Below are positions 49,801 through 59,851 of a stretch of 64,000 nt of DNA, piece by piece (position 1 is the first letter of the stretch; every line of letters begins with the position of its first letter). The stretch is from the NCBI GenBank assembly GCA_037903475.1, contig JBAJFG010000126.1, positions 1,054,001 to 1,118,000 of the forward strand. Reading direction: 5' to 3'. Made by a program: the position numbers and the translations under genes. The notes below the pieces were generated by a model. It was not told where the DNA came from and did no database searches. It was given only the letters and a program-made list of their open reading frames with translations. The DNA is from Ancylostoma caninum (lineage: Eukaryota > Nematoda > Chromadorea > Rhabditida > Ancylostomatidae).

Positions 49801-50123
49801 TCTCTCTGGTAGGCAGGAAACTCATGGGGCTGTGCATAGAAGAGAGGCTTGCACGAGATCGTCCCGATGTGTCTCTTGAGACGGGGCTGCTTCTGAAATA
49901 TTTACCATAATCCTGAAGACCTGGGTCAAATAAAGTTTCAAACTCACCGATGCGCAGAGTTCAAGCTGCTTCTTTGAGCTGGCGACCACGCATCTCGGGG
50001 AGGAAGAGCAGAGCTTCTCGTTGGAGACCACGCTTCCCGGGAATGCCTTCTGCCGATGGGTGACCACACCTCATTCGAATTCACTGGACTCGATGGAGGT
50101 GAGCTGACGTGCATGGAATCCAT
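40847..50123 (-). CDS. PEAK/Pragmin-type (NKF3) pseudokinase
   Basis: Exons, minus strand: 50123-49948, 49892-49783, 49387-49356, 48998-48903, 48367-48308 (weak), 47517-47287, 47185-47098, 46230-46156, 46065-45921, 44643-44501, 43997-43936, 43903-43720, 43626-43498, 42696-42583, 42464-42297, 41513-41386, 41325-41145, 40981-40847. All joins from 47517 on keep phase; the join into 47517 is unresolved. The N-terminal third is disordered and rich in Ser/Pro (four EVWSP/EAWSP-like motifs). A predicted helix (SVESLDELSKQYQQ) precedes a kinase-like fold with KGKSLFYNAVLP and LLQLLAALKVLQSDGVESL. No VAIK lysine, HRD or DFG is seen, so it should be catalytically dead. The tail has TKAKNVLEVALWGG then WLDVARAE and RYRVEFLLGATPRS. 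These match my recollection of the PEAK/PRAG1 C-terminal helices (an LLWG motif, then a helix with WxD). Such proteins scaffold tyrosine-kinase and cytoskeletal signalling. Confidence 0.7.
41514..42296 (-). other. Pseudokinase intron with a GC-rich patch
   Basis: The flanking exons are both phase 0 and need no exon between them. A GC-rich stretch at about 41.83-42.02 kb is open on both strands and could hide an extra exon in the C-lobe, but it has no clear donor and acceptor pair. Confidence 0.35.
43130..43235. repeat. AT-rich AAATA-type simple repeat
   Basis: A low-complexity run of AAATAAATA and similar units lies inside a pseudokinase intron. Confidence 0.6.
44760..44965 (+). repeat. tRNA-derived SINE-like sequence
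   Basis: At 44889-44960 there is an A-box-like AGTGGCTGAATGG and a B-box-like GGGTTCGGATCTC. A block at 44.82 kb (TTGCAGATCGGAGTG) is shared with the copy at 35.58 kb. It lies in the pseudokinase intron between 44643 and 45921, antisense to the gene. Confidence 0.4.
45182..45443 (-). mobile_element. hAT-like miniature element, reverse copy
   Basis: This is an inverted relative of 16309-16578: a G-run near 45.21 kb, the block AGTGGGGTCTTTGCCGTTTT, an AT-rich centre, a C-run and the end CCGCCACTG. The left end is degraded (CATGTGGGACGCAGG), and no matching 8-bp flanks are left. It lies in a pseudokinase intron. Confidence 0.65.
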
Positions 50124-50165
50124 TGTGGAACGGCGAGGCAGTTGGGCTCGCTTGTCCGCTATCTG
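50124..50165 (-). promoter_or_regulatory. Candidate trans-splice acceptor and 5' UTR of the pseudokinase gene
   Basis: The minus strand reads GCGATTCAG at the acceptor, giving a transcript start at 50162 and a 39-base 5' UTR before the ATG at 50123. The frame is open upstream, so a longer N-terminus is formally possible. The GC-rich segment to 50.65 kb may be the promoter. Confidence 0.4.
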
Positions 50166-50697
50166 AATCGCCACTTTAGCAGTGAAATGTCCATGAATCA
50201 GGCCACAAAGGAAGAGAAAAGAAGCTGAAGTGCATAAAAGCTGACTGCAAAGGGCCTGAAAGCGCTGCCCTACCCTGACTCTTGGTAGACTCGGCCATCG
50301 TAGAACACTTCTCACAGTGTAGTCGTGCATCTAGTAGATTATTTTTTCGAAAACGTCGTAGTGCGCAGAAACTCGTACGTGGGGGCGCAGCGGTCGGGGT
50401 TCGAAAGAATGCACGCCGGGAGACTTCTCCGTATGAATCGCACGCAAGAAGTGATCAAACAAACACTCGACCACCAGCAATGTAGACAACCACTCAGCAC
50501 ACACACGCCAACTAATCGCTGCTCGATGACACTCGCCCAGCTGTTAGCACATCGGACGCGACCGGCCAAAAAAGAGCGGAAGAGCGGTTTTTGGCCAAGT
50601 GACCAGTGTCGTGAAGCCGCCGCCGTATGGTTCGGCTGTGAACTGCGGGTTTTTCTAGAGCTATTCTCCAACAGAAGCACATATTAGTGGTTTACAA

Positions 50698-50752
50698 TGA
50701 GATCTTCTGGCCCGGCGCTTGTCTACAGGGCCTCAAGAGCATTAACCCTGGG
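50698..50752 (+). CDS. Possible first exon of a divergent gene
   Basis: An ATG at 50698 opens 18 codons (MRSSGPALVYRASRALTL), with a donor GTAAGT at 50753. The basic, Ala/Ser-rich sequence could be a mitochondrial targeting peptide. The nearest in-phase acceptor (GATTGCAG ending at 50817) leads into a dispersed repeat and stops after 10 codons, so the gene is not confirmed. Confidence 0.2.
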
Positions 50753-50825
50753 TAAGTTGGCATAAAAGTCACGAAATAGTCATATGAAACAGCCTTCTTC
50801 AATTGATTGATTGCAGGACCCATGG

Positions 50826-51060
50826 GAATTCTGAGATTTTCATCTGGATAGAATTGCTAAAAATAGCTGATCACGATGATACATTAGTCCGTGCTAAATT
50901 GAGAAAAAAAACTGGCAAAATATGGCTTCTGAACCCTTCCCCTCAGGGAGAAATTGGGCGGAGTCAGTACCTGAGTGCGAGATCTCGCTATCACGTAATT
51001 CCTTACCAAAACAAGGGGTTCAGAAAAGAGACTACCAGTAGTTTCGTATAGAGTCACTCA
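50826..51060 (+). repeat. Dispersed repeat, copy 1
   Basis: The stretch beginning TGAGATTTTCATCTGGATAG and including GGCTTCTGAAC and GAGAAATTGGG recurs in direct orientation at 52318-52565. The copies differ at roughly one base in five. There is no coding structure. Confidence 0.6.
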
Positions 51061-51197
51061 TGCGGGCAAACTCTTTGCTTCCCAAGGAAACTTCCACTGG
51101 CTTTCTTCCTGAGAAAACTTTTTTTCAGGATGTACTATTCTTCTCATTCAATGGCGCACAAATTTTAAATATTACGCAGGATCATGAGAACACCAGG

Positions 51198-51450
51198 ATC
51201 TGGATGCATCATTAAACGGATAAATAGCCTCATACTCATGGGCATAATTCACCATGGGTAGTGGCTGATTACATGTATACGTTACCTAAGAGTAAACAAG
51301 TTGATGGATGCCAAGTAAAGGGCAGAGTTGCGAAGGCTAGGCCTCATGCATCCTTGAGATAAGGCAGAGTAAAGGTGTTGACACCACGCAATTTTACCCA
51401 TCGCTAACACAACACGTCTACCCTGGGTAATCGGAATAATGCATTTGGGT
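51198..51450 (+). repeat. Dispersed repeat related to 35.36-35.53 kb
   Basis: The blocks CTGGATGCATCATTAAACGG, CCTCATACTCATGG and GTTGATGGATGCCA correspond to the copy at 35.36 kb. Confidence 0.45.
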
Positions 51451-51589
51451 CGTTAGTGCTTTTACCGTAATGTGATCCCGATGATGCATTCTGGCCCAAA
51501 GTCCGCAGTGTTTATGCCATAAAGGTCATTTCTGAGATTTTCTTATTCAAACTTCTCACTAGACCCAGAAATACCGGCTAGTTTTCTAT

Positions 51590-52121
51590 CAGTGGCGGAC
51601 GTAGGAGAGGCGCCCCCACCCCCGAGAATGGGTCGGCAAATCTTTGAAATTACTTCACAATATATATAAAAATCCTGTATTAGTTTATTTTTATTAGTTT
51701 ATTTTTATTTATTTATTTATTTATTTCAATACACTCAAGGTGCTCCAAAAATATGCAAAAACAGAACACAACAAGTCATCAGTTAGCGTAGAACAACCAA
51801 CATAGTAAACACCAGTTAGGTAGCAAGGTACCAAGCCAATTTTACGCATGATGCTGTAGGCAGTTTACCTCGAAAGTAAGTAGAAATGAAATCTGAACAC
51901 TAGGCTCCCTTTAGCGTACTTGGTGTCAGAAGCACAGTGTATAGCTTGTGTGGAGAAGAGCAATTTATTATTATTTTTAATATAATTTTATTAATAATTT
52001 ATTATTATAATTAAGGTATTTATTAAATTTATTTTCCCTCTGGGTCCCCAAAACGGCGGAGACCTCACTTTTTTCCCCCGCCTCCGTCCCCCCCCCCACC
52101 CACATTCTGCGTCCGCCACTG
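51590..52121. mobile_element. hAT-like miniature element interrupted by another repeat
   Basis: The ends CAGTGGCGGACGTAGG and CCTGCGTCCGCCACTG-like (CTGCGTCCGCCACTG) enclose the same interior blocks as the 16.3-kb copy. At about 51728-51962 it is split by a foreign segment beginning AATACACTCAAGGTGC, a motif also found at 48.12 kb. No intact 8-bp flanking duplication is visible. Confidence 0.7.
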
Positions 52122-52317
52122 GTACTTATAGTTACGAGGAAGTGCACTATGCACTATGTATGCTGACTTTTGTTTGCCTATATGTGTGTAACTTTGCACG
52201 GAAACTGGTCCCAATCCATGCACTCCCGTCGGGGGTTACGCAGATTGATCTACAGCTCTTTTGAAATCTACTTTTGCTGAGCTGAGACAATAAAGGCAAC
52301 TGCACCTCAAAATTATT

Positions 52318-52565
52318 TCAGAGATTTTCATCTGGATGGAATCGCATAGAGCCGCTCATCGTGATGGTATACATTAGTCCCTGCTAAAGCTAGAAAACTT
52401 GTAAAACACGGCTTCTGAACACCCCATTTCGGGGAGAAATTGGGTGGAGCTGAGGCCTCAGTACGAGATCTTGTAATCAAGAATTTCTTACAAAAACGAA
52501 GGGTTTAAAAGCGGGGTTTTCAATAATTTTGCACGGAATCACACATACATATGTGATCAGGGGGC
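52318..52565 (+). repeat. Dispersed repeat, copy 2
   Basis: Direct copy of the repeat at 50826-51060, with the same GAGATTTTCATCTGGATGG start and the same GGCTTCTGAAC and GAGAAATTGGG blocks. Confidence 0.6.
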
Positions 52566-53162
52566 GCGTGGCAGTGTCAATCGCATAAAATTCCCGATCA
52601 CGACCCCGGTGAGACTGCGTGTTTAAGCCGTACAAGGACAGTAACTGATTTGTTGGCTAACGTCTCTGGAAATCATATTCATCAAAGTTTTGAGTTCAGA
52701 GCAGACCAAAAGTACTGGTGGATTTCCACATACTTATGCAGTCATCGCTTGAACAATTGTGTGCTTAGGCGTGAGGGTCTTAAGGACTGACGTATTCATA
52801 GTGATGCACTGCGAAAATTCCATCTGGAAGTACTTTTTTTCTAACACGTAAGCAGTAACGTAGAGAGTCAGTCCAACTATATTTTAAAAAAGACCTATCA
52901 ATCTGTGCCTTTGCTATCTGACTGACTACGAATAAACGAATCATTGAATGACACCTGCACAACCCGTGAATTTAGTGAGTTTATGTGAATACGAACAATA
53001 GGAACACGAATAGACCACTTTCTTATTTGGGAAACATGAATAAATATCCCTATCTGAGCTAGAATCCTCATAAGAATGAAAGAACTATACTAAAACAGTA
53101 TTGGAAAAAGGAATGACGGTGAATCAGGAACAAAGTTAGATTATCAACACGACCCTCCTGAA
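52566..53162. other. Spacer with no recognised gene
   Basis: AT-rich. A minus-strand open frame at 52780-52962 lacks splice or domain support. It may be the 3' region of the gene model at 53163-53788. Confidence 0.35.
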
Positions 53163-53788
53163 CTATCCTAGGAGTTTAAACGCCCTAGAAGTGAATTTAG
53201 GTGCAGCATATGAGCAGAAACTATAGCTAGCTACTGCCCTGGAATGCGTATAGCAACTTCGTTGGGTATAGCTGCAGACGAATGTATCCATCATGCTCTG
53301 ATTCTACCTGTTTTACCGGTTCCAGCGTAAAGTAAGCCAGATTGCAAACTTCACATTAATTGGCCCCCCTATGTAGTTTACTCCGGCTGCACTTTGGATC
53401 TTGTTATTACGACAGCCGAAAAGCAAACGTTCTACCTGGAAGTGTTTGAGTATCTGCTTGAAGTCCTTCGACCTTTCTGTTGGGATCGGTGACGACCGCG
53501 CAGTACTTCGAGCTGATGGTCGAGGGCTTGGGGAGCTGAAACATTGAATTTCGTGAGAAATGAATTGAAGCCACCATTGTAGAGGAGTACGTGTTTCCGA
53601 GGAACTCTTTCGAAAAGACATAGGAAGGCGAAAGGCCTACTTACTTTAGCACCAAAATACACAGTAAATGCTTGTTCACTCAGAGCAACAAGGAAGTTGT
53701 TGATCATTGGTATTTTCATTCTCTACAGGATAGTATTGTAGTATGATCCGGAACCGATATTTTCAATAGGGCCCATCCAATCTTCTCC
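53163..53788 (-). CDS. Partial gene of unknown function, five phased exons
   Basis: Exons on the minus strand: 53788-53727, 53678-53645, 53535-53436, 53386-53317, 53271-53163. All are phase-consistent (2, 0, 1, 2, then stop) with introns of 45-110 bases. The peptide includes MGPIENIGSGSYYNTILEQA, SKYCAVVTDPNRKVEGLQAD and GVNYIGGPINVKFAIWLTLR. It looks like genuine conserved protein, but I do not recognise the family. The first exon is entered in phase 0 from an acceptor, so upstream exons are missing. The last exon is the least certain. Confidence 0.45.
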
Positions 53789-54080
53789 CTAGAAAGAATT
53801 TCAGGCGAGATGTCATAGATGCAGAACCTTCGCGCAAATCCACGATGTTCCCCGCTCAAATCCAATAAACAAATAAATAAATACCAACCCCCGCTCAGAA
53901 CTCTTTTACAAGCCAGAGAAGAAAAAGCAACACGTTAGCCCATAGTACTTCTTACAGCAACACTCACATTCCTTTACGATCCACTGCATACCCAGCTTCC
54001 AACCCAAGTCGGGAGTCGCCCTATGCAAATTTGGAATTCCCGCGGGTTCAAAATTCAAAATTGGGGCAGCGACTCAGAAA

Positions 54081-54733
54081 CCGTGTTTTGCATGAGACTG
54101 AAAGATGCAAACCCCACGACTAAGACATACGTGCTCCTGCAATACACGGTTTTTCTAATCAGTAGTTCTACATATCCCAGCAGTGGTCAAATCCATGCAA
54201 AGCCCATCCATAACCATGCAGATTCCATGCATGCGGCTGAGAAAATCGTGAGCTTCTCTTGGGTTCTGCATTGAATTAGCATCGGATTTCGGAGATGCAT
54301 GAGTTCTTCATGGGTATGCATGGGTTTTTGACTGGGTATGCATGGGTTTTGCATGGATTTGACCATTGGTTTAGAACTAGCACGCATGTCTTAATCGTGG
54401 GACTTGCATCATTCAGTCCCATGCAAAACACGGTTTTTAAGTTTCCTGTAGAGTATCAACCCAGGAAACTTAGAAATTCCGCTGTACATCATTTTGCACG
54501 GATTTTGCATGGGATTGAAAAAAAATCGTGGAATTTTCAAGCGTTTAGCACCGAATTTGTATCGGATGGGTTCTGCTTGGATGTGCACATCAGTTTTGCA
54601 TGGGTATGCATGGGTTTTGCATAGAGTTAGCCTTGGCTGGTATTGACTATTGGTTTTTAAAAACCGTGTTTTGCACGAGCACGCATATTTTCATCATAGG
54701 ATTTGCATCTTCCAATCTAATGCGAAACACGGT
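54081..54733. repeat. Array of three related hairpin units
   Basis: Three diverged units at 54081-54149, about 54380-54433 and 54664-54733 share CCGTGTTTTGCATG and TGCAAAACACGG borders. Between them lie GATGCAA, CCCACGA and GACATGCGTGC blocks. The second unit is inverted relative to the first, and the third has the second's orientation. The intervening DNA repeats GCATGGGTTTTGCATGG many times in both orientations. The whole region could form nested hairpins. Confidence 0.6.
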
Positions 54734-54945
54734 TTCTATGTAGGTTGTCTGAGAACAGCGCATTTGGAGTTGACGCGTCGAATGACCGTATTTTTGGGAC
54801 ACAGTGAGATAATCTTCTATTTATAGAAAACTCAAAGAAGCGTAAAAAGTGAGCCGATACGAAACCCAAACTACCATGGGTTCATCATGCCTGCATGCAA
54901 CTACTTCCGCAAGAACTATGTCCTTCCACTCTCAATAATCTTTTC

Positions 54946-55145
54946 TTAATAAGCTGAAAACACGTCGAGGTACTCGTAAGGCCTGTCGTCCAGTGTGTCG
55001 CTTACAAGAGGAGCAATCAGCGACGTCACAGCTTTAAAGAGCCGTGAACAGCGCCAACTTCGCGTCAACTCGTAAAGCACCGGAGATCGTTCGCGAGTCA
55101 TCCAAACACCGCTGACGATATGCGGCTGCAAGAACGCGAGATCCG
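54946..55145 (-). CDS. Possible terminal exon of an unidentified gene
   Basis: After a weak acceptor (CCACATAG) the minus strand is open for 66 codons to TAA. It contains QPHIVSGVWMTRERSPVLYE and ends DDRPYEYLDVFSAY. Third positions are GC-rich compared with the surroundings, which suggests real coding. No partner exon was found, so it could also be decayed transposon coding. Confidence 0.3.
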
Positions 55146-57060
55146 CTATGTGGTGTCTGTGCAAAAAGTGTAGGTGCCGTCGAGAGTGCTTGACTCTTCT
55201 GTAGGAGGCAATTGATGGTCTGCTAAGTTTTCTTGCTTAACATAGCTAAAGCGCTGCAGGAATGGAGTGCGACCTCATCGTGAATGAGAGATCATACACA
55301 GATTAAAATTTAACTAGTGAAATCAACCATTAAATTTTTTTTGAAGCGAACTAAAAAAATCCACGTAAAAACTGGTGATGGTCCAGGTTTTTCTTAAGCA
55401 CTATGTGCAATATGTGCAACATCACGGGTGAAAAACATAGTCAGGATAAGAATAAGAATCACAGTGTTGATCAATCACGCTTACATCACGGATTACTAAC
55501 CGTTTGGTCTGCCGCGCCGCACCACCTATGCACCGCGGTAGACAAAATGGCCGCTGTAGTTGTCGAGCGTTCAGGTATCTTTTTCTTGTTCACGTTTTCA
55601 GAAGTAGAAACAAAGAGGGTAAAAAACGATGGCGAACAGAAGCAAAACATTAACTGTGCGATGCGCAACTGAATTACCGCGGCGCGTAGGTGATGCGACG
55701 CGTGGGCACGCTAGACGGGCAGTGTTGCGTGATGCAGAAGTGAATGATCGGCATGGTTCATGTGTTCGAATTCGAACAGTCGATTTTGACAATGTTCAAA
55801 TTTTCAGGCCGGCCCCCTGAATTATTTACTAAATTGAATGAATATATTCGAATTTTCATTCGCTCCAACACTCTATGCAGTGGTAAAGAAAGAGGATCAG
55901 TCAAGGCAGAATGGAGGAGAATTACAGCAGCACCGTAGACGGAGAGGTATGTAGGTACTTCAAGTATGCTATTCAAATGAGTCTGCGCAGCCTTCCTGAA
56001 GAGAAACAGGCCCTACAAACAAAACATTCATGGTGAGACAAAAGGACTTCGCTTATAGCGGTAAATTTTCTAACCATTTCTCTTCTAGGCTTCTTGTGCG
56101 ATTTCAGTAGCGCAAGAAGATCAAAGCTATCACGTAATCTGCTAAAATTACCCAGTATGGGGTCTGTTTTAAACGAAGGAAAATCTGACGAAACGATAAA
56201 CGTATAGGAGCGAGTGACTCACAAAGCCTGTACATCAATACATCCAAAGCTTAGCTTGCCAGAGAATCTACGGCAGCTCTAACAGTTTTTAGGCTGTCAA
56301 ACACTTCATTGAAGTGTTACGAGAGAATGGAATACGTGGGCTCACAGGCGACTACGCTAGTCAAGTCAAATCCGCCAGGATTTTGAGTAAAGTTGAATTC
56401 GACTCATTGGAAACATCGAGTAATAAAAAAGCTTTGAAAAGGAAAAAACAGCAATAGAAATACCTTCAATTCACTATTATATTGTGATAATATTGGAGTC
56501 AATAATTAGGGAGTCACTACAGTTAGCAACAACATAATTTTCAACACATTTTTCCATCGTGTGGATGAATAAGTTACCCCTCAATGTTGCGAACTCAGCA
56601 AATGTAGCCATATTCAAGAAAAACCCCAGAAAACTAGACTTGTTGCGCATGCTGAGAATGGAGGACTGCTCATCAAGGGGAACGTTTAAGAATTTTATTT
56701 ACCCGTAATAACATTCTCTTCTTTTCTCTTGCCCAATTTCAGAACCATATGTCCACATGATCAACTTGTCAACTTGTTGCTTTAGTACAACCTGGCGGTA
56801 CCATGGAGGAAGAAGGATTTGAATTCCCAAAGGCGTTTCATTGGTAATACGCTTTTTGTGGCTTTTTCATTGCTTTCTTCTGCTTGATCAATTACTTTAG
56901 TGCTCGTAACAGTTGCATGGCACATATTTCAGTGTATGAAAATGAATAAATAAATAAATGCGAGAAGATTTAAAAATTTGGATCTTCGAAGCGTGGATAT
57001 TCAATATATGTATCCAAATGATCTCCAAGACCATTTGGGGCAGTTTATGCTCTTATAGAT
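55146..57060. other. Spacer with no supported gene
   Basis: A GC-rich island at 55.49-55.80 kb is open on both strands (one frame begins MANRSKTLTVRCATELPRR), but no splice-consistent exon set was found. The rest is AT-rich. Confidence 0.35.
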
Positions 57061-57900
57061 TTGCGCGTTAGACGCGCTTGCGTCTGTGAGATGAAGAATA
57101 GGCCCAGTCGCAGCCCTGTCGCAGCCCAAACTTAAGCCAGACGCACACGTTTGCGGCGTCACGGCGGACGAGCGATGTTCTGGTTCAGGATAGGGTTTTT
57201 ATATGGTATAAAGAGGTCTTACGGGTACTACATAGATACACAGGTCTCGTACAAACCTAGGTTACAATACGCTACTTCACTTTCTAAGATAAATTTGTTG
57301 AACGATGAGATGAAGGAATATACAAGACGTTATAGAGCGTAGGGCATGCTAAGCAGAGGCTAGCGACGACGTTGCCTTGTAGCTGTGGATGATGAATGAC
57401 ACTTTGAGCCAACGCTTGAACAACTTACACTTATCGCAGCTATGTATGTTAGGAATGTTAAAGACGAAGACGTTATGCTTCAATTTGGGGACGCACTACA
57501 ACATCTTCAGGATGAAGTGAGGGGCGGCGTTGCTGACCAAGCTCTAAAGGACATTTAAAAAAAGTGAGGAAAGACCTGTCTGAGCGGCAGACGCGGCAAC
57601 AGGAAACATCGCGAAACACGCCAGACCTCTTACTTTCTGATTAAAAAATAGCATGAGACACGATTGTGAAAGCGCTCGGTAAAAGCAGGGTAAAGCTAGC
57701 AGTGTATTACTCAAACATTTTCACCGTACAACCTTACGGAAAGAGTCTTGCTATTGCCATAGCTTTACTTGGCATTAGACCGGCTTTTCGAGTTAACCCG
57801 TTGCATGTCGGTAAGTTTGAGCCTTCACAGAAACGTGAACTTCATTCCTTATAATTGCCTCACTGGTAAGCGTAAACAGCGGGGAAAGTTTGGAGGAATA
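57061..57900 (+). pseudogene. Decayed coding material beside a partial MITE end
   Basis: 57.06-57.18 kb resembles the end of the GC-rich element at 20.06-20.63 kb (GACGCGCTTGCGTC, CCCAGTCGCAGC). Downstream plus-strand fragments look protein-coding but are broken by stops: WFRIGFLYGIKRSYGYY at 57.18-57.34 kb, QLTLIAAMYVRNVKDEDVM at 57.42-57.56 kb, and KLAVYYSNIFTVQPYGKSL at 57.67-57.85 kb. The family is not recognised. It may be the dead autonomous relative of that MITE (inference). Confidence 0.3.
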
Positions 57901-58217
57901 TATCTTCAACAACTAGAAAAGGTCCTTTATGCGGGTACTACCTATGACAGCTTAAAAAGGAAAAAAAAACATTGTGGTTCAGTACATTCCCTTCCCTAGC
58001 AACCTGCACAGTTAAGCTTATGTCCATGAACAATTTCTTCCCGAAATCCGCATTAAAATTATCGATCCAAGAGTGGTTTTTATTGCACTCATACGGACAT
58101 GCCTATGTTTGAAATAATTCAAAGAACGTATTACATCATACATGTTTTTGAAATGATCGGTTTTGGTTGAGCTCGTCAAAACCCTCCATAGAGTTCCTTT
58201 AGAATTTTGCGACTTAC

Positions 58218-58644
58218 TCAACAATTATCTCATCCAAGGACCTAATTTTCGAAGACTTTGAGAAATCGAAGAGGTTTATAGGATGTAAATAGGATGAGTT
58301 TTTCCCTATGGTGAACCGCTGAAACTCTTCCGCAAGGGCGGGTGAGGACTTAGAATTATTTCCGTTAACGGAGAAATTCCAAGCATGTGTGTATGTATGA
58401 GTCATAAGCTCACGCTGAATACGTTCCTGGCATTTGTACACATTGCCCATCGCTTTACGGGACTGAGCAGTCTCGAGAAGACAAGTAGGGAGTAGGAGAG
58501 CCTGCGCGGCGTTGAACCAGTGTAAAAAAAATCATTGAAATCAGAAGCATCATAAAATCGCAGCACCAGAGCACTTTCAACTTCCATACAATCTGTATGA
58601 CCACCTTTCATGGTACGGCTCCATTCCATAGAACTTTGTGGCAA
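58218..58644 (-). pseudogene. Frameshifted coding remnant or exon of unknown function
   Basis: On the minus strand a natural-looking frame (MKGGHTDCMEVESALVLRF to FNDFF) reaches an eight-T run near 58530. The protein-like reading then continues in a different frame (AAQALLLPTCLLETAQSRKA, VYKCQERIQREL, KIRSLDEIIV) to a good donor GTAAGT at 58217. Either the homopolymer carries an indel or the locus is a pseudogene. Below 58.22 kb further stop-broken fragments continue, which favours decay. Confidence 0.4.
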
Positions 58645-59851
58645 CTATTACTCAATCATCTGCCACCTTTGGAAACCGCTCCAACTCTTTTTCTCACTAC
58701 ATGTAAATGTGAATGAATTTAAATCTCAGTGTTGACCGGGGAAGGCTGTAGGCTTATCTCCCGGTGGATGATTTTGCAGTAAAAAACAGTTGATATTTAT
58801 GCACAGGTTGGGAGCCTTTTGCGGCCCACCCACAGAGTAGTAGGGTAGGGCTCCGTTTATACGACCATCATCGGTACGCGGTACCTTAGTCTTATCAATG
58901 TAACTCTCAGGGACCTACTTACAATTTTTAATGTTCCGATATATTTGTTGTCCACTTAACCTATGCTACACATCTATAACCTATGATACACACCTATACA
59001 TTGGGTGAACGTCACCTTGTCTGAGAATCTAGTCCCTAACTGTTTCTGAATAGCTGTTTCACCCAGACATGTGATGTCTTTCCCTAGTCGTGATCACCTC
59101 TGATTGGCTAATTTACCAGAACAGGTAAGTCCTATAATCTGTGGGAAGGTTTCTAGCAAAGAAAGAACAGCAGCGAGAAAAGCTCATATCCATTCTGCTG
59201 CAATGTACATGCATATAAAGACGGACAAAGAGAAGATAATTTTTTAAAAATTTTTAAAAAACCATCGTGGAACGAAAATTCTGCCTAAGGTCAAATAAAT
59301 TTAGCAAAAGTAACGTACTCATACTACGATGAAAATCCGAAAAATAGAAGCGAATCCCTATCAACACCTAAAAGTATTGAGGAATGGTTAATTTTTTTCT
59401 TCAATTTTTTTCAATCAAACCAGGATGTTGAACAAGTCTCTTGAAGAACGACGTGTTTTCAACCCGAGAGCTACGTTCAAGCATGTACTACTCAGCATGT
59501 AAGAGCAGAAAAGCAAGTTTTGTTGCATTTTTTTATCCGGCATTTTTTTGTGGCTGCCCCACTCCAATTTTTCTAGAGTTGATTAAACAAAAGACACAAC
59601 TAGCGTAAATCTTCGAAGAGTACTGTTACACTGAGAAGGAGTGAGTGTTGGAAAAAATGGCGAAGGCATCTGGATTGAAGGAAGTAAATAGGAGGCTGTG
59701 AGGATCTGGTTAGCAAGGAAATGACCTTGGCACTGTGTCAGATGTGTACTTTTCACGAGTGTTCATCACACGAAAGAATTTTGGACTAAAATCGTCCATA
59801 ATTCTTTTTTTTAACTTCTTCAACAAGAAATACATATAAGCAAACTCCTAC
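58645..59851. other. Spacer or intron with no recognised exon
   Basis: The exon ending at 59852 leaves in phase 2, so the gene at 59852-60339 should continue into this stretch, but no matching acceptor and frame was found. AT-rich and without a recognised repeat. Confidence 0.35.

Noticed and set aside
50339..50687. GC-rich open frames on both strands near 50.5 kb
   Set aside because: Probably promoter sequence of the pseudokinase gene. A GGTTCGAA motif near 50.4 kb lacks the rest of a tRNA.
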